Shown piece after piece: positions 47,412 through 55,357 of a stretch of 64,000 nucleotides of DNA. Within the stretch, counting starts at the first letter, position 1. Every line of letters begins with the position of its first letter. The notes below the pieces were generated by a model, which worked only from the letters and a program-made list of their open reading frames with translations, searched no databases and was not told where the DNA came from. The position numbers and the translations under genes are program-made. Source of the stretch: Barnesiella propionica (GTDB lineage: Bacteria; Bacteroidota; Bacteroidia; Bacteroidales; Barnesiellaceae); contig NZ_JAOQJK010000005.1 of NCBI RefSeq assembly GCF_025567045.1, positions 124,001-188,000 on the forward strand. The letters are read 5' to 3'.

Positions 47412-47984
47412 TTAGAAAATTGTTGAAGAGAGTAGTATGATAGTTATAAATATGGATCCTATTTTGGATTTCAAAAAGCTCACCGTGCGATGTATTTGAG
47501 TTGAAACTGTTTTTTCTGAAATGGATAGTTTTTGTGCAATTTCTTTATTTGACAGGCCATGGCTCCATCTCATCAGAAAAATTTTACGGCGGGCTTCAGG
47601 TAATTCTACCAGTAAAGAAAGAATTTGTTGTTCGATCATATCCCGGGAAAGAGTTTCCTCAATTTGTGGATATTCCTCTTTTTTTGTCTCCTCTTGTATA
47701 TAAGCGGCGTAATTCTTCATGATATTCAGCCGACGTATTTCCTGGAATAGTAAATTTCGGGAGATAGAATATATATAACCTTCTATATTTCCATCTGTAT
47801 TCAGGTTATTCCGTGAATTCCATAATTGAAGAAATGTGTTTTGTGTAATATCTTTCGCGATATCGGGGTTACAGATGAAAGAATTTATATAGTTGAAGAT
47901 TTTTCCTACATAGCTATTGTACAGAGACTCAAATGTATCTATATTGCCCGAGATAAAGGATTCTATATTGATTTGTTTATTCAT
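47412..47984 (-). CDS. ECF RNA polymerase sigma factor (sigma-70 family)
   Basis: A 190-residue sigma factor with region 2 (about 15-85, ITQNTFLQLWNSRNN and GYIYSISRNLLFQEIRR) and region 4 (about 115-170, EARRKIFLMRWSHGLSNKEIAQKLSISEKTV), the typical layout for FecI-like ECF factors of Bacteroidota. A hydrophobic C-terminal end follows (GSIFITIILLSS). It activates the PUL in response to the SusC/FecR signal. It is the first gene of the leftward unit, 70 bases upstream of fecR. Confidence 0.95.
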   Translation of the reverse strand: MNKQINIESFISGNIDTFESLYNSYVGKIFNYINSFICNPDIAKDITQNTFLQLWNSRNNLNTDGNIEGYIYSISRNLLFQEIRRLNIMKNYAAYIQEETKKEEYPQIEETLSRDMIEQQILSLLVELPEARRKIFLMRWSHGLSNKEIAQKLSISEKTVSTQIHRTVSFLKSKIGSIFITIILLSSTIF

Positions 47985-48014
47985 TAGTATTTAAATAGGA
48001 AAGGTAGCACAATG

Positions 48015-48022
48015 CAAATATA
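48015..48022 (-). promoter_or_regulatory. -7 box (TATATTTG) of the ECF sigma gene and PUL
   Basis: The minus strand reads TATATTTG 30 bases upstream of the sigma gene ATG. It is a housekeeping-type box; an ECF-dependent promoter for the enzymes may lie elsewhere. Confidence 0.5.
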
Positions 48023-48128
48023 ATAAATATTTTAATTAATTGCTTTAATAATGAAATTATTTTATTATTATATGCGATGTTATTAAAAATAATTTATAAT
48101 ATTGGTCTGTTAAAACGAATAATAATAA

Positions 48129-48136
48129 TAAATTTG
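48129..48136 (+). promoter_or_regulatory. -7 box (TAAATTTG) for the EEP hydrolase
   Basis: TAAATTTG matches TAnnTTTG 21 bases before the ATG at 48158. The resulting start of transcription would fall after the earlier in-frame ATG at 48140, supporting the later start. Confidence 0.5.
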
Positions 48137-48157
48137 TATATGAAAATAAACTATATT

Positions 48158-48940
48158 ATGCGAAAATCAAAAATTTTATTTTTTGTAGTTATAATGTTAT
48201 TTGAGTGGAGTATTATGAATGCGCAAGATACACTGAGACTCAGGGTAATGACATATAACATAAGATTCGGAGAACTTGCGACAGTTGATCGGCTTGCCGA
48301 ACATATCAAATCTTTTAAGCCTGATTTTGTTGCTTTGGAAGAGGTGGATGTAAATACTGACAGAAGCCTTGCTCCGCATCAGAATGGGAGGAATATTATT
48401 TCGGAACTGGCAGGAAAAAGCAATATGTTCGGTCTTTATGGAAAGACAATTAATTTCAACAAAGGCTATTATGGCATAGCGATACTCTCCAGATATCCTT
48501 ATATCCATGTCAATAAATTAAATTTACCGAATCCTCAGGGCACCGAACCTCGTGTTCTTCTTGAAGCTCTGTTTGAAATAGGCGAGGCTGACACGATTAT
48601 TTTTGCAGCCACACATCTGGATGTGAAAGATGAAAAGACACGCCGGTTGCAGGCAGAATATATAACAGATTATTTTAAAAAATTTTCTTGTCCTGTTATT
48701 ATAGGAGGGGATTTCAATGCAAAACCGGATTCTGAAACCATAAAGGGGATCATGTCTTCTAACTGGTTCGATGCTACTGATTCGTCTTTGACATTTCCTG
48801 CCCGGGAACCTAAAATAAAGATCGATTACATATTCGCCCGTCCTGAAAAAGGATGGAGTCTGATAAAGAGCCAAGCGGTTCGATCGGAATTATCGGACCA
48901 TAGTCCGATTATCTCGGACCTGGAATATGTCAAAAAGTAA
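48158..48940 (+). CDS. Secreted endonuclease/exonuclease/phosphatase (EEP) family hydrolase
   Basis: A 260-residue exported enzyme (signal peptide MRKSKILFFVVIMLFEWSIMNA) of the EEP fold, a family of Mg-dependent phosphodiester and phosphomonoester hydrolases. Motifs are VMTYNIRFGE, FVALEEVDVNTDR (metal Glu), AATHLDVKDEKTRRLQAEYI, IIGGDFNAKPDSE (catalytic Asp, metal Asn) and SDHSPIISDL (metal Asp, catalytic His). The closest annotations are usually phosphatidylinositol- or sphingomyelin-type phosphodiesterases. Divergent from the PUL sigma factor across 173 bases, it may share its control and adds a further phosphodiesterase to the locus. Confidence 0.88.
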   Translation: MRKSKILFFVVIMLFEWSIMNAQDTLRLRVMTYNIRFGELATVDRLAEHIKSFKPDFVALEEVDVNTDRSLAPHQNGRNIISELAGKSNMFGLYGKTINFNKGYYGIAILSRYPYIHVNKLNLPNPQGTEPRVLLEALFEIGEADTIIFAATHLDVKDEKTRRLQAEYITDYFKKFSCPVIIGGDFNAKPDSETIKGIMSSNWFDATDSSLTFPAREPKIKIDYIFARPEKGWSLIKSQAVRSELSDHSPIISDLEYVKK

Positions 48941-49023
48941 AATTATGGTTCGATTTTTTTATATTGATAAAATTTCTGTTTTTAATAGGAAATAAAATAG
49001 TATTGTTTTTAAGCTTTAAAATA

Positions 49024-49053
49024 ATCTCTGCTACAGTACTCTGGAGCAGAGAT
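49024..49053. terminator. Bidirectional hairpin between convergent genes
   Basis: ATCTCTGCT and AGCAGAGAT form a perfect 9-base stem with a 12-base loop between the EEP gene and the convergent GH3-auxin-family gene. Confidence 0.6.
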
Positions 49054-49110
49054 AAATATGCTATATAATATGGTGTGTGTTTGTAAAGATATATCTTATT
49101 ATATATGTGT

Positions 49111-50628
49111 TTAAATTTTGTTTTGATTGAGCGATAACATCTCTTCAATGAAATTCCGGTTGTTATTAAGCCGGGGTATTTTATGTTGTCCTCCCAGTTT
49201 TCCACGTTCCCGCAGCCATTCATTAAATATGTCTTTCCGGGCGGGAATCACTTCAAGCCGGCCTAATGCGATATCTTTGTATCGTTTGGCTTCATAGTCG
49301 GAATTAAGCATCTGCAGGTTTCGATCCAGTGATTCTGCAAATGAGTCTAGTGATTTAGGCATTTTCTCAAATTCTATAAGCCACTGGTGCCGTCCTTTGG
49401 TTTTTCCTGACATGTATATGGGTGCAGCCGTATAATTTATGACAGTTGCTCCTGTTTCTGCACTTGCACGTGCAATTCCTTTTTCTGCATTATCTACCAT
49501 TAGTTCTTCTCCGAATGCATTGATAAAGAATTTGGTACGTCCTGCAATGATTATTTTTAAAGGATTTATGGATGTGACTTTTACCGTATCGCCTGTGTTA
49601 TATCTCCAGAGTCCGCTGTTTGTCGTAATTACCAGTGCATAGTGCCGGTCGGGTTCTGTTTCCCAAAGAGGATAGATGCGGGGAGATGGCTTGTTTATAT
49701 CTTCCAGCGGAATAAATTCGTAAAATATACCCAAGTCTATCATTAGCAACATTGCCGGATCGGTAAAATCGTTCTGTACGGCGAAGAAGCCCTCTGAAGC
49801 ATTATAAGTTTCCACGTAGTGCATTTTTTCCGTTGGGATGAGTTCTTTATATTGTTCCCGGTACGGGTCGAAACTGATACCTCCATGAAAGAATACTTCG
49901 AGGTCGGGCCATACTTCGGACAGATATTGTTTTCCAGTTTTCTGCAATATTAATTTAATGAGAACAAGGAACCAGGAGGGAACCCCCGACAGGTTTGTGA
50001 CGTGTGCATGAATAGTCGCATTTGCGATGGATTCCAGTTTGCTTTCCCATTCCGACATTAAAGCTATTTTTTTACTAGGCGTACGTATGAAATTAATCAA
50101 AGGATTGATATTCTGGATAAGAACGGCGGACAGATCTCCGCAGTCTGCATATCGGGATATTGAACTTACTTTGTGGCTGCCTCCCAGAATCAGGCCTTTC
50201 CCGGATAAAAAACGACTGTCGGGATTGTTGCGCAGATATATAGCTACGCAGTCTTGTCCACCTCTGTAATGACACTCTTTTAAGGCTTCTTTACTAACAG
50301 GGATGAATTTGCTTTTATCGTTTGTCGTGCCTGAAGATTTTGCGTACCATTTAATTCTTCCGGGCCAGATAAGGTTCTGTTCTCCCTGATGCATACGTTT
50401 TACATAAGGTTTTAAACCTTCATAATCTATGACAGGAATGCGGGAAGTAAAAGCGGAATAATTTTTTATCGAGTTGAATTCATATTGGCGACCTATCTCT
50501 GTCCTCTTTGCCTTGGCAAGGAGGTAAGAAAGCTGCTGTCGCTGTATCTCTTCTCCGTTGCGGGAATAAAGATCTATTTTTTTTAATCTGTCGGCATAAA
50601 GATATCTGAGAATATTTGTTTTATTCAT
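49111..50628 (-). CDS. GH3 auxin-responsive-family protein (JAR1-like acyl-acid amide synthetase fold)
   Basis: A 505-residue cytosolic protein of the GH3 acyl-adenylate family named after plant auxin genes, not the glycoside hydrolase family 3. Motifs are the ATP loop YAKSSGTTNDKSKFIPVS (about 93-110), the EVFFHGGISFDPYREQY segment, ETYNASEGFFAVQ and YNTGDTVKVTS near 340-350. Its bacterial function is unsettled; an amino-acid conjugation of a carboxylic acid via an adenylate is the family chemistry. Separated by 183 bases from rnc upstream, so possibly transcribed on its own. Confidence 0.85.
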   Translation of the reverse strand: MNKTNILRYLYADRLKKIDLYSRNGEEIQRQQLSYLLAKAKRTEIGRQYEFNSIKNYSAFTSRIPVIDYEGLKPYVKRMHQGEQNLIWPGRIKWYAKSSGTTNDKSKFIPVSKEALKECHYRGGQDCVAIYLRNNPDSRFLSGKGLILGGSHKVSSISRYADCGDLSAVLIQNINPLINFIRTPSKKIALMSEWESKLESIANATIHAHVTNLSGVPSWFLVLIKLILQKTGKQYLSEVWPDLEVFFHGGISFDPYREQYKELIPTEKMHYVETYNASEGFFAVQNDFTDPAMLLMIDLGIFYEFIPLEDINKPSPRIYPLWETEPDRHYALVITTNSGLWRYNTGDTVKVTSINPLKIIIAGRTKFFINAFGEELMVDNAEKGIARASAETGATVINYTAAPIYMSGKTKGRHQWLIEFEKMPKSLDSFAESLDRNLQMLNSDYEAKRYKDIALGRLEVIPARKDIFNEWLRERGKLGGQHKIPRLNNNRNFIEEMLSLNQNKI

Positions 50629-50812
50629 TTGCTTATAGTGTCATTTATTGACAAAAATACACAATTCTTTGTGCAATACAATTGATAACAAATAAATTTT
50701 GCTTTTGGTTAAATAATAGATTGGAGATTGGTATTAAAGTAGAAAAGAAGTTCGTAGTTATGAAAGAGTTGTCGATTGTACCTTTTCCCCGAAAAGAGAA
50801 ATTATTCCTTAT

Positions 50813-51682
50813 TCAGTTCGGCAAAGCCGGCGTGTTTTCTTCTTCGTGCAAAGTAGCATCATTGGGTAACTCGTCGATAGGAGTATTGTCGTTTTCCCCA
50901 GCCTCGTTTTTTATTACGGTGCGGGTTGCTATGACCGCATCATAATAGGTCTTATCGTTATGTAATTTTTTGAGAGCCATTCGTGCCGCATTTTGTTGCG
51001 ATTCTTTTTTTGAATAGCCGATTCCTATGCCCCCTGACAATCCTCCTAATTGGGCTTGTGACTGAAAGACAGGATTATTGTCATGGTCTACGAAAGATTC
51101 TACCAAAGAAAATTCGATACTTATTTTTTGTTTCTGGCACCACTCGATCAGCCGTGATTTAAAATTAAATTCTTTTTTTGCTACTTTAGATAGATTGATA
51201 TACGGAGCTATAACTCTTTCTTCTACAAATTTTTTACATACGTTATATCCCTGGTCCAGATATATTGCACCGATAAAAGCTTCGAAAGCGTTTCCGTACA
51301 TATAATTATTGTGGGAATTGGTTTTCATTGACGAAATGATTAATTTGTCCAAACCTATTTGTACGGCTAGTTTATTAAGCGTTTCGCGTTGTACGATTTT
51401 GGAGCGCGTGTTGGTGAGAAAGCCTTCTTTTTTCGAATCGAATGTTTTGAATACAACGTCGGCGACAATAGCGTCCAGGATAGCATCTCCTAAAAATTCA
51501 AGGCGTTCGTTATTAATCCATCTTCCTTTCTCTGTGCGTATGGAGGATGAACGATGCAGACAAGCCTGTTCGTAAAGCTGTATGTTTTTAGGATAGAATC
51601 CCAATATGTTGTAAAAAAGAGTATAAGGCTCTTTTCGCCTGAGCATAAAGAGCCTTATACGGTTATAAATCGTTTTAAGCAC
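50813..51682 (-). CDS. rnc: Ribonuclease III
   Basis: Cleaves double-stranded RNA, including rRNA precursors. The 289-residue protein has a catalytic domain with the signature NERLEFLGDAILDAIVA (about 58-74) and a second acidic cluster in NAFEAFIGAIYLDQGY (about 130-145). The double-stranded RNA-binding domain follows (about 170-245). A charged tail of about 40 residues (NEAGENDNTPIDELPND...) is extra. It sits 4 bases downstream of fabF in an acpP-fabF-rnc operon, a gene order known in other bacteria. Confidence 0.95.
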   Translation of the reverse strand: MLKTIYNRIRLFMLRRKEPYTLFYNILGFYPKNIQLYEQACLHRSSSIRTEKGRWINNERLEFLGDAILDAIVADVVFKTFDSKKEGFLTNTRSKIVQRETLNKLAVQIGLDKLIISSMKTNSHNNYMYGNAFEAFIGAIYLDQGYNVCKKFVEERVIAPYINLSKVAKKEFNFKSRLIEWCQKQKISIEFSLVESFVDHDNNPVFQSQAQLGGLSGGIGIGYSKKESQQNAARMALKKLHNDKTYYDAVIATRTVIKNEAGENDNTPIDELPNDATLHEEENTPALPN

Positions 51683-51686
51683 GTTG

Positions 51687-52949
51687 TTATTTCACAAATT
51701 TCTTCACTATGATACATGCATTATGCCCTCCGAACCCGAAAGTATTGGAAAGAGCTGCATTTACCACGCGTTTTTGAGGTTTATTAAACGTAAAATTAAG
51801 CTTGTAATCGATTTCAGGATCTTTGTCATCGTCTTCGTGATTGATTGTCGGAGGAACAACATCCTCTTTAACGCTCAATACGCAGGCTAAAGCTTCTAAT
51901 GCTCCGGTTGCACCCAGTAAGTGGCCGGTCATAGATTTGGTAGAGCTGATGTTTAATTTGTAAGCGTGATCTCCAAATACATCTTTGATCGCTTTAACTT
52001 CCGAAACATCTCCTACCGGGGTTGAAGTCCCGTGTACATTGATGTAGTCTATCTCTTCGGGAGCCATTTCGGCATCTTCGAGAGCATTTTTCATAACTAG
52101 CTTCGCGCCTAATCCTTCGGGATGTGATGCCGTAAGATGGTAAGCATCGGCCGAAAGACCTCCGCCAACTACTTCTGCATAAATTTTAGCGCCACGAGCC
52201 AATGCATGATCCAAGTCTTCAAGTATAAGACAGGCACTGCCTTCGCCCATAACGAAACCGTCGCGGGATGCACTGAATGGGCGGGATGCCGTTTCCGGTG
52301 AATCATTGCGGGTTGAAAGGGCGTGCATAGAGTTGAATCCGCCTACGCCTGCCGGAAATATAGCAGCTTCGGCTCCGCCGGTTACGATTACATCTGCTTT
52401 TCCTAAACGTATATAGTTAAAGGCATCGATAATAGCATTGGTTGAAGATGCGCATGCCGATACAGTAGCAAAGTTCGGCCCCATAAAACCGTACATCATA
52501 GAGATGTGTCCGGCTGCTATATCCGCGATCATTTTGGGTATGAAGAATGGATTGTACTTAGGACCGAGTTCGGGATTTTTTGCATATGCTCCCGCTTCCA
52601 GTTCAAAAGTATGAATACCTCCGATACCTGCTGCGAATATTACGCCTACGCGATCTTTATTCACTTTTTCCAAATCCAGACCTGAATTTTCAATTCCTTC
52701 TTTGGCTGCTACAACAGCATATTGCGAATAGAGGTCGAATTTACGCGCCTCTTTCCGATCGAAATAAGCATTGGGGTCAAAGTTCTTTACTTCACAGGCA
52801 AACTGTGTTTTGAACAGTGACGCATCAAAATGAGTAATAGGTCCGGCACCACTGACTCCGTTCAGCATGGCTTCCCATGTGGAAGCTACATTATTGCCTA
52901 GCGGGGTGATTGCTCCCAGACCTGTTACTACAACTCTTTTTAATTCCAT
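51687..52949 (-). CDS. fabF: Beta-ketoacyl-ACP synthase II
   Basis: Elongates acyl-ACP with malonyl-ACP in type II fatty acid synthesis. 420 residues. Condensing-enzyme motifs are VVVTGLGAITPLGNN at the start, the nucleophile Cys in VSACASSTNAI (about 160-170), the first His in NVHGTSTPVGD (about 303-313) and the second in MTGHLLGATG (about 340-349), followed by the glycine-rich FGFGGHNACIIV end. It lies 17 bases downstream of acpP. KAS II is favoured over KAS I because the H-H-type catalytic pattern and length match FabF. Confidence 0.96.
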   Translation of the reverse strand: MELKRVVVTGLGAITPLGNNVASTWEAMLNGVSGAGPITHFDASLFKTQFACEVKNFDPNAYFDRKEARKFDLYSQYAVVAAKEGIENSGLDLEKVNKDRVGVIFAAGIGGIHTFELEAGAYAKNPELGPKYNPFFIPKMIADIAAGHISMMYGFMGPNFATVSACASSTNAIIDAFNYIRLGKADVIVTGGAEAAIFPAGVGGFNSMHALSTRNDSPETASRPFSASRDGFVMGEGSACLILEDLDHALARGAKIYAEVVGGGLSADAYHLTASHPEGLGAKLVMKNALEDAEMAPEEIDYINVHGTSTPVGDVSEVKAIKDVFGDHAYKLNISSTKSMTGHLLGATGALEALACVLSVKEDVVPPTINHEDDDKDPEIDYKLNFTFNKPQKRVVNAALSNTFGFGGHNACIIVKKFVK

Positions 52950-52966
52950 AAGAATAAAAAATACAA

Positions 52967-53203
52967 TTACTTCGCGTTAGCTTCGATGTAAGCGATGGCA
53001 TCTCCTACTGTACCGATTTTTTCTGCTTGATCATCGGGAATAGTAATACCAAATTCTTTTTCGAATTCCATGATTAATTCAACTGTGTCCAAAGAGTCTG
53101 CTCCCAAATCGTTGGTGAAGCTTGCTTCAGGTTTTACTTCTGACTCTTCAACTCCCAATTTATCAACAATGATTGCTTTTACTCTTGATGCAATTTCAGA
53201 CAT
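52967..53203 (-). CDS. acpP: Acyl carrier protein
   Basis: A 78-residue acidic helical carrier. The start is the ATG at 53203 ([11 protein letters not shown]...); a longer frame adds only three residues. Ser37 in the D-S-L motif ([12 protein letters not shown]) is the phosphopantetheine attachment site. It heads the acpP-fabF-rnc unit. Its upstream 250 bases also hold the end of pdxB. A TTTCTTTG near-match to the -7 box is about 60 bases upstream. Confidence 0.96.
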   Translation of the reverse strand: MSEIASRVKAIIVDKLGVEESEVKPEASFTNDLGADSLDTVELIMEFEKEFGITIPDDQAEKIGTVGDAIAYIEANAK

Positions 53204-53452
53204 GATTTTCAAATTTTAATTAATAAATAAATTTACGTTCTTATTTTTTGCAGTGCAAAGAAATACATTTTTCTCCAAACAAAAAAAATATTTCTCCTAT
53301 AAAATGACAAAAATTGCACATAATATTGTGTTGTGTGCAATTTTTAGACTTGATTTGTCCTTTTTTTTACATTTTTTTATGTAACCAGGGGTGTCTCTTA
53401 TGTTTTATAACCATGTTGGATGAGACATGTTTTTTTTGGTTTCGCTTTATTT

Positions 53453-54571
53453 TCAATCTTTTATCGGGAGGGAAAATCCTAATGCAAGTAATTTTTCTTT
53501 TATATGATCGGGTGCATGTACTATATTATATGCGTTGAACTCTCTTCTGAGCGGATAATTATTACGAAAATCTTCGAATAATTCAGGGTGATCTTTGAGC
53601 TTTTGGCTTTCTGTATTCGGATTGTAGGTATATATAACCGCATCCGCCAATGCTTGAGTCCCTGATAAAGATAGGTCCGGATATACTGGTGAGGGTGGTT
53701 TTATAGCTGAAGTGTCGATAGAAATTCCTGTTTTTTCATCTATTGCCTGTACTATCATGCGTGTTGCAGTGGATTTACCGTCGGCGGAATATCCTGCGAT
53801 ATGCGGGGTTGCTATAAATGCTTTTGCCAGCAATTCGAGGTTTATATCGGGTTCATGTTCCCAGCAATCAAGTATGACTTCAGATATCAGCCTTGTATCG
53901 AGAGCGTGTAACAAAGCGTGGTTGTCTGTTACTTCTCCTCGCGAACTGTTGATGATAACAGGACGCTTGGCCAGAGAAGCTAAAAATTTTTCATCTGCCA
54001 GGTGCCAGGTCTTATCTGTTCCTGATAATATAAGGGGGGTATGAAAGGTAATAATGTCGCATTCCTTCGCTATTTCGAAAAGGGGAACAAATGCTTTTTC
54101 TCCTTCTTTGCGGGCACGGGGAGGATCGTTCAATAAAACTTTCATGCCCATTATGCGACAATATTTGGCGACAATACTTCCTACGTGTCCCACTCCTACT
54201 ATTCCTATAGTCATATCTTGTAAGGAGCGGCCTGTATGCCGGGATAGAAGCAATAAAGAAGATAATATATATTGTCCTACCGAAGAAGCATTGCATCCCG
54301 GTGCATTTTGCCATGTAATGCCATGTTCTTGGCAATAGCCGGTATCTATGTGGTCATATCCGATAGTTGCCGTTCCTATGAATCGGCAACGACTGTTCCC
54401 GAGTAATTGTTTGTCGCAACGGGTACGGGTGCGGATAATAAGAATATCGGCGTCATGTACTTTATCGGCGGTTATTTCCTGTGGCGGATAATATGATATG
54501 CGTGCGTAAGGTTCTAAAATACCTTTGAGATATGGTATTTTGCTGTCGGCTATAATCTTTAATCGTTTCAT
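53453..54571 (-). CDS. pdxB: 4-phosphoerythronate dehydrogenase
   Basis: Second step of the DXP-dependent pyridoxal phosphate pathway: oxidises 4-phospho-D-erythronate with NAD. 372 residues, typical for PdxB. The Rossmann dehydrogenase domain has GTATIGYDHIDTGYC, GIVGVGHVGSIVAK (about 122-135), the catalytic Arg in INSSRGEVTD, and the His in TPHIAGYSADGKSTATRM (around 252-269). The C-terminal PdxB dimerisation domain (about 285-372) distinguishes it from other D-2-hydroxyacid dehydrogenases. Divergent from the DUF4254 gene. Confidence 0.93.
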   Translation of the reverse strand: MKRLKIIADSKIPYLKGILEPYARISYYPPQEITADKVHDADILIIRTRTRCDKQLLGNSRCRFIGTATIGYDHIDTGYCQEHGITWQNAPGCNASSVGQYILSSLLLLSRHTGRSLQDMTIGIVGVGHVGSIVAKYCRIMGMKVLLNDPPRARKEGEKAFVPLFEIAKECDIITFHTPLILSGTDKTWHLADEKFLASLAKRPVIINSSRGEVTDNHALLHALDTRLISEVILDCWEHEPDINLELLAKAFIATPHIAGYSADGKSTATRMIVQAIDEKTGISIDTSAIKPPSPVYPDLSLSGTQALADAVIYTYNPNTESQKLKDHPELFEDFRNNYPLRREFNAYNIVHAPDHIKEKLLALGFSLPIKD

Positions 54572-54657
54572 GACCTTCAGGTTCTATCATTTTGTAAAGG
54601 CAAATGTACTTTATTTTATGTAAGGGGCGAGCTTCTATATAATTTTTGTAACAAAGA

Positions 54658-54688
54658 TTGGGTATTTATAAAACTATTATTATGTTTG
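54658..54688 (+). promoter_or_regulatory. Promoter (TTG-N20-TAtgTTTG) for the DUF4254 gene
   Basis: TTG at 54658-54660 and TATGTTTG at 54681-54688, with 20 bases between them, match the Bacteroidota promoter well. Transcription starts about 16 bases before the ATG at 54711. Confidence 0.75.
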
Positions 54689-54710
54689 TAGAAACAAAAA
54701 TAGATAGCAA

Positions 54711-55316
54711 ATGGATTTTAGTGAAAAGTGTAACCGGATTTTCTGGAATGCTACTCAATTATATCATCAAACCGATAATGTAGATGCTGCTCTTGCCAAT
54801 CCTTATGAAGAAAAGACGATTGAATATTATCTTTTTCTTAAAAACTGGATCGATGCGGTGCAATGGCATTTGGAAGATATTATCCGTCATCCGGAAATAG
54901 ATCCGGTAGAAGCATTGAAGCTAAAACGCAGAATAGATAAATCGAATCAGGAAAGAACCGACCTGGTTGAACTGATCGATAGTTATTTCTGGGAAAAATA
55001 TCATGACGTTAAACCTGCGGAGGATGCTACGATTAATACTGAAAGTCCGGCCTGGGCACTTGACCGTCTTTCTATCCTTGCATTGAAAATATATCATATG
55101 CAACAAGAAGCGGAACGAACAGATGCTTCTCCCGAACATATTATCGCATGTAAGGAAAAACTGCGTATTCTGCTCGAACAGAGGTTAGATCTTTCCATGG
55201 CTATTTCTCAATTATTGGCCGATATCGAAGCCGGACGTAAATATATGAAAGTATACAAGCAAATGAAGATGTATAATGATCCGTCCTTGAATCCGGTGTT
55301 ATATGCCCGTAAATAA
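54711..55316 (+). CDS. DUF4254 protein
   Basis: A 201-residue helical protein of DUF4254, restricted largely to Bacteroidota. Visible segments are YEEKTIEYYLFLKNWIDAVQ (about 28-47), WHLEDIIRHPEIDP and QERTDLVELIDSYFW (about 79-93). No catalytic motif is recognised. It precedes the family-9 glycosyltransferase and LPS-kinase-like genes on the same strand, with 41 bases before the former, so a link to lipopolysaccharide core synthesis is likely by context only. Confidence 0.82.
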   Translation: MDFSEKCNRIFWNATQLYHQTDNVDAALANPYEEKTIEYYLFLKNWIDAVQWHLEDIIRHPEIDPVEALKLKRRIDKSNQERTDLVELIDSYFWEKYHDVKPAEDATINTESPAWALDRLSILALKIYHMQQEAERTDASPEHIIACKEKLRILLEQRLDLSMAISQLLADIEAGRKYMKVYKQMKMYNDPSLNPVLYARK

Positions 55317-55357
55317 ATAAGTTACTTTTAAGATGCTTTGATTTATAAGCCAGGAAT

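Noticed and set aside
49111..50628. Reading the GH3 auxin-family protein as a glycoside hydrolase family 3 enzyme
   Set aside because: The sequence has the acyl-adenylate motifs (SSGTTNDKSKF, HGGISFDPYREQY), not the GH3 glycosidase nucleophile pattern; only the name is shared.
53314..53538. 74-residue plus-strand frame between acpP and pdxB
   Set aside because: Low-complexity, Phe/Leu-rich; overlaps the pdxB end and has no supporting promoter.
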